A DNA stretch of 64,000 nucleotides from Euclidia mi (taxonomy: Eukaryota > Arthropoda > Insecta > Lepidoptera > Erebidae). Position 1 is the stretch's first letter; each line of letters starts with the position of its first letter. This document shows positions 40,764-51,973 of this stretch, one piece after another. A program made the translations under genes and the position numbers. Under the pieces are notes generated by a model. It searched no databases. It saw only the letters and a list, made by a program, of their open reading frames with translations, and had not been told where the DNA came from. The DNA is taken from contig OX123199.2 in assembly GCA_944739405.2 (NCBI GenBank), positions 3,399,898 to 3,463,897 of the forward strand. The letters are read 5' to 3'.

Positions 40764-41490
40764 ATCGATAGCCCAGTGGAGAGACATACAGACTGCTTCG
40801 CAGAGGGTTACAATACTGCCTTTTTAGGGTTCCGTACCTAAAAGGTAAAAAACGGGACCCTATTACTAAGCCTCCGCTGTCCGTCTGTCTGTCACCAGGC
40901 TGTAATAGCTAGAAAGCTGAAATTTTCACAAATTATGTATTTTGGTTGCCGCTATAACAAAAAATACTAAAAATAAAGAATGACAATATTACCATACAAT
41001 AAACGTGTTTTTTTTTATATTGTTTGCTCAAAATTACTAACGGTAACAGGTAGACGCTTAAAATTTTCATAGAATATGTAGTTGTACATTATCTTCCAAA
41101 TAAATAATTCAATATAAAAAAAATATCAAGAGGGTTCCCACACAACAAACGTAATTTTTAAGCAATTTGTTACTCGATCTTAATAAACAGGTAGAAACTT
41201 AAAAAATATTTCATTATACAAACAACAAACATGATTTTCTTTTATACATGATGGTACGGAACCCTTCGTGCGCGAGTCCGACTCGCAATTGCCCATTTTT
41301 TATATAAGCGTATTAAATTGAAGTAGAATTGCTAGACGATGAAGAAAACACCGTAACACAAGTAGTGTATTTTCTTTATAATATAACCGGGAGATAAGCC
41401 TACCAACAACTACTTGGACAGCTTGGTGAACTATAGCATCACTTTATTCATCGTGAGAAGAGGACCCAGCTGGGCGACAGTTTATGATGC
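40764..41490 (+). mobile_element. SINE-C split by a later insertion
   Basis: The head part CGATAGCCCAGTGGAGAGAC (40766-40785) through GCAGAGGGTTA is separated from the body part GCGTATTAAATTG...GCTAGACGATGAAGAAAACA (41309 onward) by the element at 40822-41305. The diverged tail GTGAGAAGAGGACCC...GATGCTGATGA ends near 41490. Confidence 0.65.
40822..41305 (+). mobile_element. GGTTCCG-type element, compact copy
   Basis: Starts TTTTTAGGGTTCCGTACCTA and ends GGTACGGAACCCTTCGTGCG then CGAGTCCGACTCGCA. The two ends are inverse complements over about 13 bases. AT-rich inside, no transposase. It is inserted in SINE-C. Confidence 0.7.
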
Positions 41491-41646
41491 TGATGACTAT
41501 TAAATTGTAGTAAGTGCTAGTAATGCTTAGCTGACCACGGCGTTTTAGTACCAAGGTGTTTTTCTGGATGTCTATTGAATTTATTTCTTTTTAAGACCTC
41601 GCTTCCATAGTTGGCTAATCGATTTTTAACTTTCTTTTTCTTTTTT
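41306..41646. other. SINE-C tail then unassigned sequence
   Basis: To 41490 it is the diverged tail of the split SINE-C; after it, AT-rich sequence with no feature. Confidence 0.4.
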
Positions 41647-43945
41647 AGGGTTCCGTACCTCGAAATGAAAAAACGAAACCCTTATAGGATCACTGTGTAG
41701 TCCGTCCGTCTGTCAAGACCCTTTTTCTAAGAAACGCGTGGAGGTATCAAACTGAAATTTATACCAAATGGTCACATCTACTGTCCCTTGAAGCTGTGAA
41801 AAAATCAAACTTCTAAACCAACGCAATCAAAAGATGCAGCCGTTTATGCTGCAAATTTCCGCAAATATTCTAAAATCAAAACCTACAGGGTACTTGCCGT
41901 GAACTCAGAATCTTGAAATTTAGTACGAAGCAATGTCTCATACATACAGGAAAAATTACGAATACCGTAAATTTGTTGTTACATCATATCATAAAAATAT
42001 TTTTAATCATTTTAAAGTTATTACCATTTTCTCATGAACGCGTAAAGGTATTATATTGAAATTCATATCAAATACTCAAGTCTATAATACCTTGAAGCTG
42101 TAACAAAATCAAACTTCTATGTCAACGCAATAAAAAGAAACAGCAATTTAAGCCGCATATTTTCTCGCAACTACTCGCAAGGGAATCAAAACCTTAAGGG
42201 TACTTCCCGTGAACTCAGAATCTTGAAATTTGGTACGAAGCAATGTCTTATAGCACAAATAAAGGGAAAATTGCGAAAACCGTAAATTTTTAAATAATCA
42301 AATAAAAAAATATTTGTATTAATTTTAAAGCTACTACCCCTTTCCTCATGAACGCATAAAGTTATTAAATTGAAATTCATATCAAATACTCGGGTCTATT
42401 ACATTTAAGCTGTAACAAAATCAAACTTCTATCTCAACGCAATCAAAAGAAACAGCAATTTTACTATATTTTCAAACTCGCAACCACTGGCAAGGGAATC
42501 AAAACCTACAGGGTACTTCCCATACACTTAGATTCTTGAAATTTGGTATGAACCAACGTCTTATAGCACAGATAAAGGAAAAATTGCGAAAACCGTAAAT
42601 TTTTAGTTACATCATATAATAAAAAAATAAAGGTACTAGCCCTTTCCTTATGAACGCATAGAGATATTAAATTGAAATTCATATCAAATAATTAAATCAA
42701 TAATATCTTTAAGCTGTAACAGAATCAAACCTCTAAGCCAACGCAATCAAAAGACACTGCTGTTTGTGCCGCAAATTCTCGCAAATTTTTGAAACTCACA
42801 GGGGAATCAAAACCTACAGGGTACTTTCCGTGAACTTAAAATCTTGAAATTTGGCGCAAGGCCACTTCTTATAGCACAGATTAGGGAAAAATTTACATAA
42901 ATGTAAATTTTTTGTTACATCACAGAATTAAAACATTTTTAGCTACATCATATAATTAATTTTTAAAAGTTACTACCTCTTTCCTCATGTTCGCGCGTAA
43001 AGTTATTAAATTGAATTCATATCAAATACTCAGGTCTATAACACCGTTAAGCTTTAATAAATTAAACTTCTATGTCAACGCAATCAACAGAAACAGCAAT
43101 TTAAACATATTTTCAAACTCGCAACTACTCGCAAGGGTATCAAAACCTACAGGGTACTTCCGTTTCCATTCTCAGAATCTCGAAATTTAGCACAAAGCAA
43201 ACTCTTAGCACAGATAATGGAATAATTGCGAAAACCATAAATTTTTAGTTACATCATAATGCTCAAGTCAAAACTAAAATGTATTTCCAGTCGATCATGA
43301 ACCTTTTTTTTTTTTGTGTCGGTTTGGAAAATCCTCATGGAGTCCCTCCGCCCTGGGGGGAAAAGACGAAGGGCACTGTGAGACTCTTACTGACTAAAAA
43401 TCAACCCGTGCTCCTCATGTAACCATGTGTCGGAGGGTAGGGTTTCACCGAAGCATTCCTCGCTACCCCCCGGCGGGTATTGGCCCGATGGTCAGGCGGG
43501 CCCCGAACGAAACCCCCTTGGCGGAGGATGAAGGTGTTGGGCTCCGCCGCCAAAACACTCAGCGGCCGCAGAGCATAGGGAGGACGGCAACGCAACACCG
43601 CATCTCCTCTTCCTCTGCTGCCCCACCGCGACGCAACGATGGTGCGCCCCCATTTGGTCGCGGGAGATAGGGCGCGCGGCAACGCAACACCGACACGCCT
43701 CTCCTGACAGACAGAACTGTCCCCCGCACCCGCACCTTAGGACGCATCCTACGCAGGCCTCACGCATGCCCACGTGGATCCCGCTTAGCTTCACCGTGGG
43801 TGTACCTCAAACCCACGGTTACTAAGCCCTCCCACCACAAACCCTAAATTTTAGTTACATCACATATTTTTAAAATAATTATATATACCTACAGGTTTGA
43901 ACGGAATCCTCGGTGCGCGAGTCTGACTCGCACTTGACCGTTTTA
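41647..43945 (+). mobile_element. GGTTCCG-type element with about five 300 bp internal repeats
   Basis: Begins AGGGTTCCGTACCTCGAAAT (41648) and ends GAACGGAATCCTCGGTGCGC, GAGTCTGACTCGCACTTGAC. Inside, a unit of 300-336 bp recurs with CTCATGAACGC-type starts at about 41731, 42031, 42345, 42647 and 42983. Each unit contains TCAACGCAATCAAAAGA, AAAACCTACAGGGTACTTCC and AAACCGTAAATTTTTAGTTA. The last unit is broken by the GC-rich retroposon (43304-43845). The shorter copy at 47597 has about two units. Confidence 0.75.
43304..43845 (-). mobile_element. GC-rich poly(A) retroposon, copy 2
   Basis: A T run (43304-43315) marks the poly(A) tail. The body matches 12366-12945, e.g. GGAAAATCCTCATGGAGTCC and GGTGCGCCCCCATTTGGTCG, with internal deletions (for example after CTCTCCT near 43705). 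Target duplication is not clear here. Confidence 0.75.
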
Positions 43946-43984
43946 TTTTTAAGAAAGACAACTCCTGCATTCGGACTAAATCCT

Positions 43985-44165
43985 TTGTCGCGGGCGACTT
44001 TACAAACATGCAACTAACGGACACAATGATCACCCAGACTCGAAACAACAATTTGTGAATTACACAAAGTGTTGTCTCGTGTGGGAATCGAACCCACAAC
44101 TCTCGGCGCAGTGTCAAGCGGCGAGGCGGCCGCTTAAACCACTCCGCCAACCGTGCAGTCAAACT
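43985..44165 (-). mobile_element. SINE-G, tRNA-headed
   Basis: On the minus strand: GACTGCACGGTTGGCGGAGT, then GTTGTGGGTTCGATTCCCAC, CAAATTGTTGTTTCGAGTCT and GGGTGATCATTGTGTCCG. The tRNA-like head with a body identifies a SINE. It lies next to the 3' end of the GGTTCCG element. Confidence 0.8.
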
Positions 44166-45803
44166 TTATAAGACAGAACATTTTTTGAAAAGAATATGGA
44201 GCTGTACAGTAAATGCAGTAAATATTCTGGCAATTTTCTAGGCATATAAAGTACATTAAATTTATGCCACTTATTAAACTAGACCGTAGAATATATCCCT
44301 GTGGATTTGGAGATCGCTCTGTAGGAAAGGCAATATTCATTCAAATCAGGTTAAAATAGGATTCAAACTCTGGGCGCCAAGATGAAAGTTTTGGTTCGAT
44401 TGGGATGGTACTAGCGTTATCCCAGTTGTATCCAAAACTTTGATGATGGTGCTGGTGATTGTAATATACATTTTTTATATGTACAGAAAAGTATCTATCC
44501 TAAAAGTTTATATGAATCAACGAAAACCTTTCTGCTTACCCTGAAACATTGAAATATAGAAGAAACCCTTCTATTTTGAGAGCATAATATGTTAAAAGGA
44601 AACATTATGCTCCATTTTAACAACCTTTTTTACCATTTTATCAAGTTTTACTTCTCCTTAATTATGTATCTGGCTTCTTCGTGCGCCTAAATGCAGAAAT
44701 CATTATGTAAAAAATGCCATCCTCACGCATGAACTTCAAAAAGAATACTGGTATTATCTGTGATCAAAGTAGATTCACGCAAATGTGCTTTAAAAAAAAT
44801 CATAATCCAAACAATATTTTCTGTTAATGAATGACTACAATACGACGCACATTAGCTCTCAGAACTCGCGTCGCCTACATACATTCATTCATACATTCCG
44901 AACAATTAGAGGAAGCTATCAAATCAAAACTTCGTGGCACGGGCCGGTTTCAATCACAACTGACGATTCGTAAACAAGCAGACACTGTTAATGACAACTT
45001 TATTACAAAATATTGTCATCGTCGCGGAATTAATTAGACTAGATACAAAAATGTATGACAGACCAGTCACTGCATTGTTTCTAATGTACGGCTAATGGAG
45101 TAGACTAGAGTAGCGACATATCTGCTGAAATATTCGCGCCGAACCTTTAGCTACCGCTACCGGTCGTAGAATTCGGTTGGCATAACACACCAAACGCGTA
45201 CAGCAATCAGCGTCATATGACGGCGGCGGCTAACATTCGGTGGCGTAACGTTCCTCGCAATAAGTATGACGTTCAACGGATGGTTCGGCACCGCGCCGCA
45301 CGCGACCTACTTTCGGCATGTGATTCGTCGATTTGAAAAACATTACGAGCGTATTCAAACAAACGTTTCACGCGGTAGGTGACGCAGGTGTGTCGCGATA
45401 CCTAAAGGTACATGCGTTTTATATTTTACTTGTTTAACGATTTATCTTTGACGCCGTGGCAAGTACTTGATTGCAAAGCAATCGGTTGTCAGAGGATATT
45501 TTATCCCCGATTAGAAGTATGTATGTGTGTGTATATTTATATATTGGTATCTAAATTGCCACGTATATAATAATGATAATGGTATATCTGTATACTAACC
45601 TTGTGTGTATTTATTATAAACTATTGTTAATATTTTAAACATAATTTGATAGCCATTCAATCGTTGTCAAACTTGTAAATACGCCTACTAGATTTAGGAT
45701 TTCTGTAGAGGTTGCATTATGGTATAATATCTAACTCTATATAGGTAAATATAATATCTGCGTATAGGACTTAGCAAAAAAAGTAATTAAACTACAGTGT
45801 AGG
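44166..45803. other. Unassigned; small frame and a GC-rich stretch
   Basis: 44831-45037 is a 68-codon frame (SEQLEEAIKSKLRGTGRFQS) that I do not recognise. 45120-45420 is GC- and CpG-rich with ACGCGACCTAC and GCGGTAGGTGACGC as an inverted pair, perhaps a foldback or regulatory region. Confidence 0.25.
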
Positions 45804-46019
45804 CACGGTAATATAATCTAACAGTATTGTAACTCGGCCGTCTTCGTGAGTTATATACCTACCAGACGCGCCGCATGCGAGCTGCGGCACGATAGCGGCT
45901 GCGGGTACTGTAGGTACAGTCCGCCCAGTCTAATGGGTACTCTGCTCGAGGCGCGTAGGTATAACTCTAGTTTCGTGCGTTTGTATGGAGTTACAATACT
46001 GTTAGATATTATTACCGTG
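45804..46019. mobile_element. hAT-like MITE, 216 bp
   Basis: Ends CACGGTAATATAATCTAACA and its near-complement TGTTAGATATTATTACCGTG; inverted similarity continues inward to about 60 bases. GTGTAGG flanks both sides (45797-45803 and 46020-46026), a 7-8 bp target duplication. Non-coding. Confidence 0.8.
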
Positions 46020-46032
46020 GTGTAGGTACAGT

Positions 46033-46367
46033 CACAGACATAGATCTACATAGATAACGCAAATGCATGCACTTCGCGTGTCTGAACTCCGACCAAGCGT
46101 CGAGCTTGGTCGCCACTAACTTAGTCCCCGCGCGTCCGTTTTACCGTTAAGTAAACTTTATTCACATTACGTTGCCGCGTTTGCTTCGGACGTTTGATCT
46201 GACGTTGTGTATTAGGAGACGATGAATATCGCACAAGCGATACTGTCGCGCATCGCTTCGACTTCGTGATACAGGCAACGTCACAGTAGGTATTAAAAAG
46301 TCGGCACGCTTGGTTTCAACAATACAAATCGTGATAGTTGCGTTATCTATGTAGATCTATATCTGTG
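46033..46367. mobile_element. hAT-like MITE, 335 bp
   Basis: Ends CACAGACATAGATCTACATA and complement TATGTAGATCTATATCTGTG. GGTACAGT flanks it on both sides (46025-46032 and 46368-46375), a perfect 8 bp duplication as in hAT. The left duplication overlaps the right duplication of the 45804-46019 element. The interior is GC-rich. Confidence 0.85.
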
Positions 46368-46375
46368 GGTACAGT

Positions 46376-46851
46376 AGTATTTTGCTTACTAATGGTAAAC
46401 TGATATAAAATTGTCATTTAGAAATTTTGGCATTTTCGCGTATAGCATAATAGACTTTTTTAGTATCTAGTTCAAAAAGTAAAAAAGAGCAAGTGGATTT
46501 TATAATGGCACTATAAAAAATGTTTAGAGCTTAAATCTTTTATACGATTTCGCCGATTCATTGGTAAATTAACGTGTTGCCATGAAGAAGCAAAAATATA
46601 TCAAAATTTCCGAGCACAAAACTAATTTTATTCATGTTATAAAGGTGTACTATATTACCTATCTAACTTTATTCCTACACACAATATTACTATTCTTATT
46701 GTCGTCTACTTAGCAGACTATCTAGGCACAGAGTTAATACCAAGATACAGAATTTGCGCCGAGAATCGCGTGACATACGGCAGTCATACAACATGCAACT
46801 ACGCCGATTGCCGTACACCATAAGGCTCACAATACTCAAACGTATATTTTT
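46376..46851. other. No feature recognised
   Basis: AT-rich spacer without a frame or named repeat. Confidence 0.4.
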
Positions 46852-47116
46852 ATTTTATTAGACCCTGTGTTCCTAAAAGGGTAGGCAGAGGTGTAATACT
46901 ACACCGACATTTCACCATGTTATTAATTTTAGATCCGACGTAGTAGGGCCGCGCCTATTACCGTTACCGGACACATTGGACTTCGTGCTGCTACTGAGAA
47001 TTCGGGAAAACTCAGTATCACTTTTTTTTTTTGTTTTTTGCACGTCCCGGGAATCGAACCCGGGACCTCCCGATCAGCAGACGCATACTCTATTCACCGG
47101 ACTACGCAGGCAGCCT
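46852..47116 (-). mobile_element. SINE-A, diverged
   Basis: B-box complement CGGGAATCGAACCCGGGACC at 47049-47068, preceded by a T/G-rich expansion. Tail complement CCTAAAAGGGTAGGCAGAGG. The head differs from the main SINE-A (CTCTATTCACCGGACTACGC) and resembles the copy at 190-415. Confidence 0.8.
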
Positions 47117-47477
47117 CATACGTATAATATCATATTATATATGACTCAAACTATGTAACGCCTACATATTACGGCATTACATAGCCGACCACAATTATTA
47201 AGCTTCAGTGACACGGCAAACTATTGAAATCCAAGCGATTATCGCATATGGTCGCACCGACGAATATGTCACACAGACTTGGCTAGTGCATACGCAGACT
47301 ACAATGTTGTATGTTATAAGCGGCCGCCGGTTCAGGTCAGTGCATGACAGCTGGGCGACTCTGCGACATAATGACGTAAGTAAGCCTCAGCTTGGGCTGA
47401 GCTTAAGCGACCAAGGTTGGGACGAACCAGTCTACAAGCTAGTTCACTTTGTGCGATTGAGATCATAAATGTTGACA
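47117..47477. other. No feature recognised
   Basis: No repeat or gene that I can name; short frames only. Confidence 0.35.
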
Positions 47478-47590
47478 GACCTGTTGGTCTAGCGGCTAGT
47501 GGCTCCGACTGCTGCACCGACGGTCGCGGGTTCGATTCATATCCAGAACGACATTTTGAGTGACAAGAAATGTTATTTGCTGTCATAGGG
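47478..47590 (+). mobile_element. SINE-F, tRNA-like head
   Basis: GACCTGTTGGTCTAGCGGCT, GACGGTCGCGGGTTCGATTC, then GAGTGACAAGAAATG. A tRNA-like A and B box in proper spacing; the body is short and cut by the next element. Confidence 0.65.
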
Positions 47591-47596
47591 TGTGGT

Positions 47597-48320
47597 TCTT
47601 AGGGTTTCGTACCTCGAAATGAAAAAACGTAACCCTTATAGGATCACTTTGTTGTCCGGCAATCTGTCAAGACCCATTTTCTCAGAAACGCGGAAAGGTA
47701 TCAAACTGAAATTTTACATCAAATAGTCAAGTCTACTACTGTCCCATGAAAAAATCAAACTTCTAAACTAACGCAATCAAGTTTCCGCAATTTTCGCAAG
47801 GGAATTAAAACCTACACTTCCCGTGAACTCAGAATCTTGAAATTTGGTACGAAGCATTGTCTTATAGCACAGATAAAGGAAAAATTGCGAAAACCGTAAA
47901 TTTTTAGTTACATCATATATATAAAAAAAATATTTGTATTAATTTAAACCCCTTTCCTCATGAACCCATAGAGATATAAAATTGCAATTCATGTCAAGTG
48001 CTCAAGTCAAAAGTAAAGGGTACTTCCAGTCGATCTAGAGTCTTAAAATTTGGCATAAAGCTACGTTAAATAGCACATAGGAAAAAATTGGAAAACCTTA
48101 AATTTTTAGTAACATCACATATATTTTTTTTAAATTATATGTACCTAGATGCATTCTCAAAAACATGGACAGAAATAGCTGGCGACAGGGAGCTTTGGAG
48201 AAGTGTAGGGGAGACCTTTGCCCAACAATGGGACAGTATATGTTAGAAAAAACAAATTATATATACCTACAGGTTTGTACGGAACCCTCGGTGCGCGAGT
48301 TCGACTCGCACTTAACAGGT
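47597..48320 (+). mobile_element. GGTTCCG-type element, two internal units
   Basis: Starts CTTAGGGTTTCGTACCTCGA and ends TGTACGGAACCCTCGGTGCG then CGAGTTCGACTCGCAC. About two of the internal units known from 41647-43945. At 48163-48245 a small RTE C-terminal fragment (GACAGGGAGCTTTGGAGAAG, CAACAATGGGACAGTATATG) is inserted. Confidence 0.75.
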
Positions 48321-48420
48321 TTATTTATTACTAGCTGCTGCCCGCGACGTGGTCTGCGTGAACGCTTTACAGCACCTAACTATTAAATAAATACCTAAGA
48401 TTATACCTTTTAAAAAATAC

Positions 48421-48615
48421 GTGGCGGCGATAGCCCAGTGGTGTATGTAGCGGACTGCCGAGACGATGGTCTTGGGTTCGATCCCCAGCTACCCCGGGCA
48501 CACACCTATGACTTTTCGAAGTTATGTGTGTATTAAAAAATATTAATTAATTATCGCTCGCTTAACAATGTGCCCGGTAGATGGATAGCCATCTACCGGG
48601 CACATTGGCTCGCCC
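48421..48615 (+). mobile_element. SINE-B, rearranged, inside H3
   Basis: Head GTGGCGGCGATAGCCCAGTG and B-box GGGTTCGATCCCCAGC are intact, then TTATCGCTCGCTTAACAATG. At 48567-48606 the sequence folds back: AATGTGCCCGGTAGATGG, loop ATAG, then its perfect complement, followed by GGCTCGCCCC and the Helitron. The SINE tail is lost. Confidence 0.8.
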
Positions 48616-48813
48616 CGTTTCTTCTTTATATTTCATACCTGCAGAAAGTGTAGTAACAGAGGGAGACTGTCTTTTGTAAAATTGACCTTCAAAAAGTGCT
48701 GATTTTCAGCCTGCTTTGAATAAATGACTTTATGGTGATTCTGCTGAATTAAGTCATAAGTTGTGACTGAAGCAGATGGAGAAAATAAGGAATACATAGG
48801 GTAAAATACATAC

Positions 48814-51083
48814 TTATAGGACTTCTCGATATACAACATTAGTGGTTTGGCTCTCCGCAGCCAAAATGTAAAGAGAGTTAGGACTGGTGACGCAGAAGCA
48901 AGCAACATACAGGACACCCGCTACCCTCAATGTCTGCCTGTGCGACTTATTGATGGTCTTCGCGAAGCAAACACTCACGGGGAACTGTATGCGCTTGAAT
49001 TATGAGGTATGAGAGGAATGCGTGGTATAAATACTGCCTCGCTGACGCCACAACCCGTAAGAATTTCCTAAATGGTGTGTCTGTGGAGCGAGATGTCTTT
49101 CAGGCGGGTCACGTTACACAACTTCGGAGGAGATAGGTTCTGAAGAAGCATAATCGGGACACCGACCTTCAGCTTGATGTTATGCGCTGGAAGTTCACTT
49201 GCTGACTGGGAGTTCAGAAATTCCACGGGATAATGTGTGGCGTTTTCTTGCTCGACCACAGTGTTTATAGAGGTGTAGACCACTTCATTCCTCTCAATTT
49301 CCGAGAGAATGCTTTCGTTATGTGCTACAGCCTGATCATTTTTGGGCGTCAAAATAGGCCACTCACACACTCACGAATTCTGCTATTACGGTATACAGCT
49401 GTATAATTCTAAGCTGGATACAACGCTACTGAGAGACTCTGGAAGCACCACCTGTCCACCTCTCTCCTCTGGTAGAGTTTCTTCGCCAATACTTAGAAAG
49501 ACATCTTAGAATTGTTGAGCTCGAGCATTGACGCCAAGTTGAGCTCTCATATTAATGGTCAAGCGCAGCATACGAACTCGTGACCACAACAAAGATAATT
49601 TCAACGAAGCACTCACCTTATCCGTGTGGTGATGGATTAAGAATACGGAATGTCACCACCCCATATCATCCCATGGGTGTTGTGGACTGTTAAAGGCTGA
49701 TGATGATGGCTCACCTCGTCAGCCCTCGATCCCCACGTCACCACGGGAAGCGTTTGTCGGGAATCGTCACTGAACAGAACTGTGACCACCCATTAAATGC
49801 TCGTTTCTGCAGATGTCCCGCAGGGTTCTGTCCATGGCCTGAACTGCCTTCCTATTGGCCATCGTACGCTCATCCCATACGATCAGAGAGCAATCCTTGA
49901 ACACGTGTCCCTTATCACTGTTACGTGACACACCACAAACGGGTATTACGGCGCTCTCTAAATCGATGGGAATTTTAAACATGGTATGTGCTGTCTTGCC
50001 ACCGGGAAGCAGTGTGGCAGCGATTGCCGGCGACGCTACAGCAATGACAATTTTGCCTTGCCTCCTGACCTCTGCAAGTATGCCAGTAGTAACAAATGTT
50101 TTTCCTGTTCCACCAGGAGCATCCAAGAAAACATTTTAGCCTGGCTTTGCCCAGCGCTTTCAAGGACGGTGTCGTAAAATTCGTAAGGTGGTCATTTCAA
50201 ATTGTCTCAGCGTTATACTCCCAATTTTCACGGTCTTGATGCGGTGATGATTGGAAAGCTGGGTACAAATATTTGACCAGTGGATTGCCGCTGATAGAAA
50301 TGACCACCTCTTGAAGTGAACTGAGACAGGTGTTCAGCACGCGGTCATCAGTTACTTCGACTTCGTCTCTAGTAACACGCCTTAAAGCTCGTAGAAAATC
50401 TTCAGACAGATGATGGCGATACTTCTCCCAGAAAGCTACCGCGTTCGCGACTCCACAAAACACCAAGATGGCGTCAAACAGATGACGCATGCGGCCGGGA
50501 CTGTCACTGACGCTCGCCTCCGCGAGGTTGTCATCCCAGTATTGGTCACCGTCGAGAAAGTGACGTACTACGCAAGCTGTGCGGTAAGTGGGATACTCCA
50601 AGTCATCAAATGTCCTCAGAAAGGCGAAAGACGTTGGGCCTTGGACCGTGTGAAGTATCAACCGCAGAAAATAGCATTCGACTTTATTTGTGTGTACGTA
50701 TAAACTCTACAAAATGCGGTGTCCTTGAATCTTCCCGGAAAACCTTCCACAGCACCTCCTCGTCAACGTCGGTTAAATACACCCTTTTGCTTGTCGTACG
50801 TGTAATATGAAGGCATCTCGTCATACGTAAGGGACCTCCCAAACTGATCGATTTTACAGAGCCTGAAAAATGCCAAGAGAGCTGTTTGACGCGGATTTTC
50901 CAAGTGCTTAGCAACGCTGTCGGGATCAAAATATATGCGCTGGCCGTTCTCTAGGTGGTCGTGTAAATGCATTATGGTAGGATGCTTCTCATGTATAGAG
51001 AACACCAGTATCCGCCAAACCGCTTCAGACGTAACAATAAATAAATGGCTGTGTGTGAGTAAAAATAATCTAGCTAGTTCCAC
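48814..51083 (-). pseudogene. Helitron helicase, broken (H3)
   Basis: Blocks in order: SEAVWRILVFSIHEKHP, GQRIYFDPDSVAKHLENPRQ, FGRSLTYDEMPSYYTYDKQK (51083-50763); GPTSFAFLRTFDDLEYPTYR and FCGVANAVAFWEKYRHHLSE (50661-50197); DAPGGTGKTFVTTGILAEVR with intact Walker A, then CSLIVWDERTMANRKAV (50126-49767); MCEWPILTPKND and KLKVGVPIMLL (49370-49068). The C-terminal SPNSLYILAAESQTTNVVYR is in another frame to the stop 48816-48814. This is the Pif1-type helicase of a Rep-helicase without its Rep part; frame changes occur between every block. Confidence 0.87.
49620..49709 (+). mobile_element. SINE-D, internally deleted, inside H3
   Basis: Keeps the start (GTGTGGTGATGGATTAAGAA, CCATATCATCCCATGGG) and the end (GGACTGTTAAAGGCTGATGA) but lacks about 150 internal bases. 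Same insertion site as in H2 and H4, with the CTCACCT duplication. Confidence 0.8.
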
Positions 51084-51973
51084 ATCTCACTAATGTTTAT
51101 ATACAGTTAATCCAAACAAAGGTACGTGCTATATGTATATCCCGGAAGACAATTTAAAGCTAGTTGACATGCGACATAAAAAAATATTAATTAAGAAGTA
51201 ATAATTACACCAATGTGACCAAAATGTTTATTTTGTACTAACTCTATTACTATTTATTCTGACAGAAATGATGTAAGCAATCAAGTGTGGCGATGGTGTA
51301 GTTAATTAATTAAATAACTTCAACTAATAGTCTTGCTCATCTCTGAAACGAATTAAAAATAAAATTTTAAGAAGAAAATGTGCAACTCCATCTATGACTT
51401 TTGAAAACAACTATTAACGTCGCCAATATGTTCAAATTTAAATTATTTATATCGAAAAAGGGCTTACACCTGTATTTCGACTTGATGTTTTTGAACTCTC
51501 TTAGATGGCGCTGCATTAAAATAGTCTTAATTCTACTAATATTCAATTAATTATTTTTATCAGCCTATGTTACTTATATTGCGTGATTTTTATAGTGTGA
51601 AGCTAGCTTATAGCATAGTTAACATAATAACAACATTCAAATATGCATTGTTACATTACACGTTGTTACAGAATGCGTTAGAGAAATAAAGGTTCTCTGC
51701 TCGTTCCCTGTAGGTCATAGCGTGATAATATGTAGCCTATGTGGTGACCCGACTTTTTAATAATATTTGTGCCAAATTTGAAGTAAATTCATGCAGTACT
51801 TTTTTACTTTTTCCCGGATATAAGGACAAACAGATAAACAGACAAACAGACAAAAATTTTAAAAACTATATTTTTGGCCTCGGTATCGATAGTAGATCAC
51901 ACCCCAAGTATTCTTTTAAAAAAATATTCAATGTACAGTTTTGACTTTCCTACCATTTTATTATATGTATAGA

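Larger units (their letters stand above)
48331..51973 (-). mobile_element. Helitron H3 (helicase half, 3643 bp)
   Basis: The minus-strand 5' end TCTATACATATAATAAAATG starts at 51973, with T after it on the plus strand. The 3' end CTAG is at 48334-48331, with A before it. It carries SINE-D (49620-49709) and a rearranged SINE-B (48421-48615). It contains the best preserved helicase remnant of the family. Confidence 0.9.

Noticed and set aside
366..44160. tRNA-like sequences as real tRNA genes
   Set aside because: All have a clear B-box, but the acceptor stems do not close and each continues into a SINE body; they are SINE heads.
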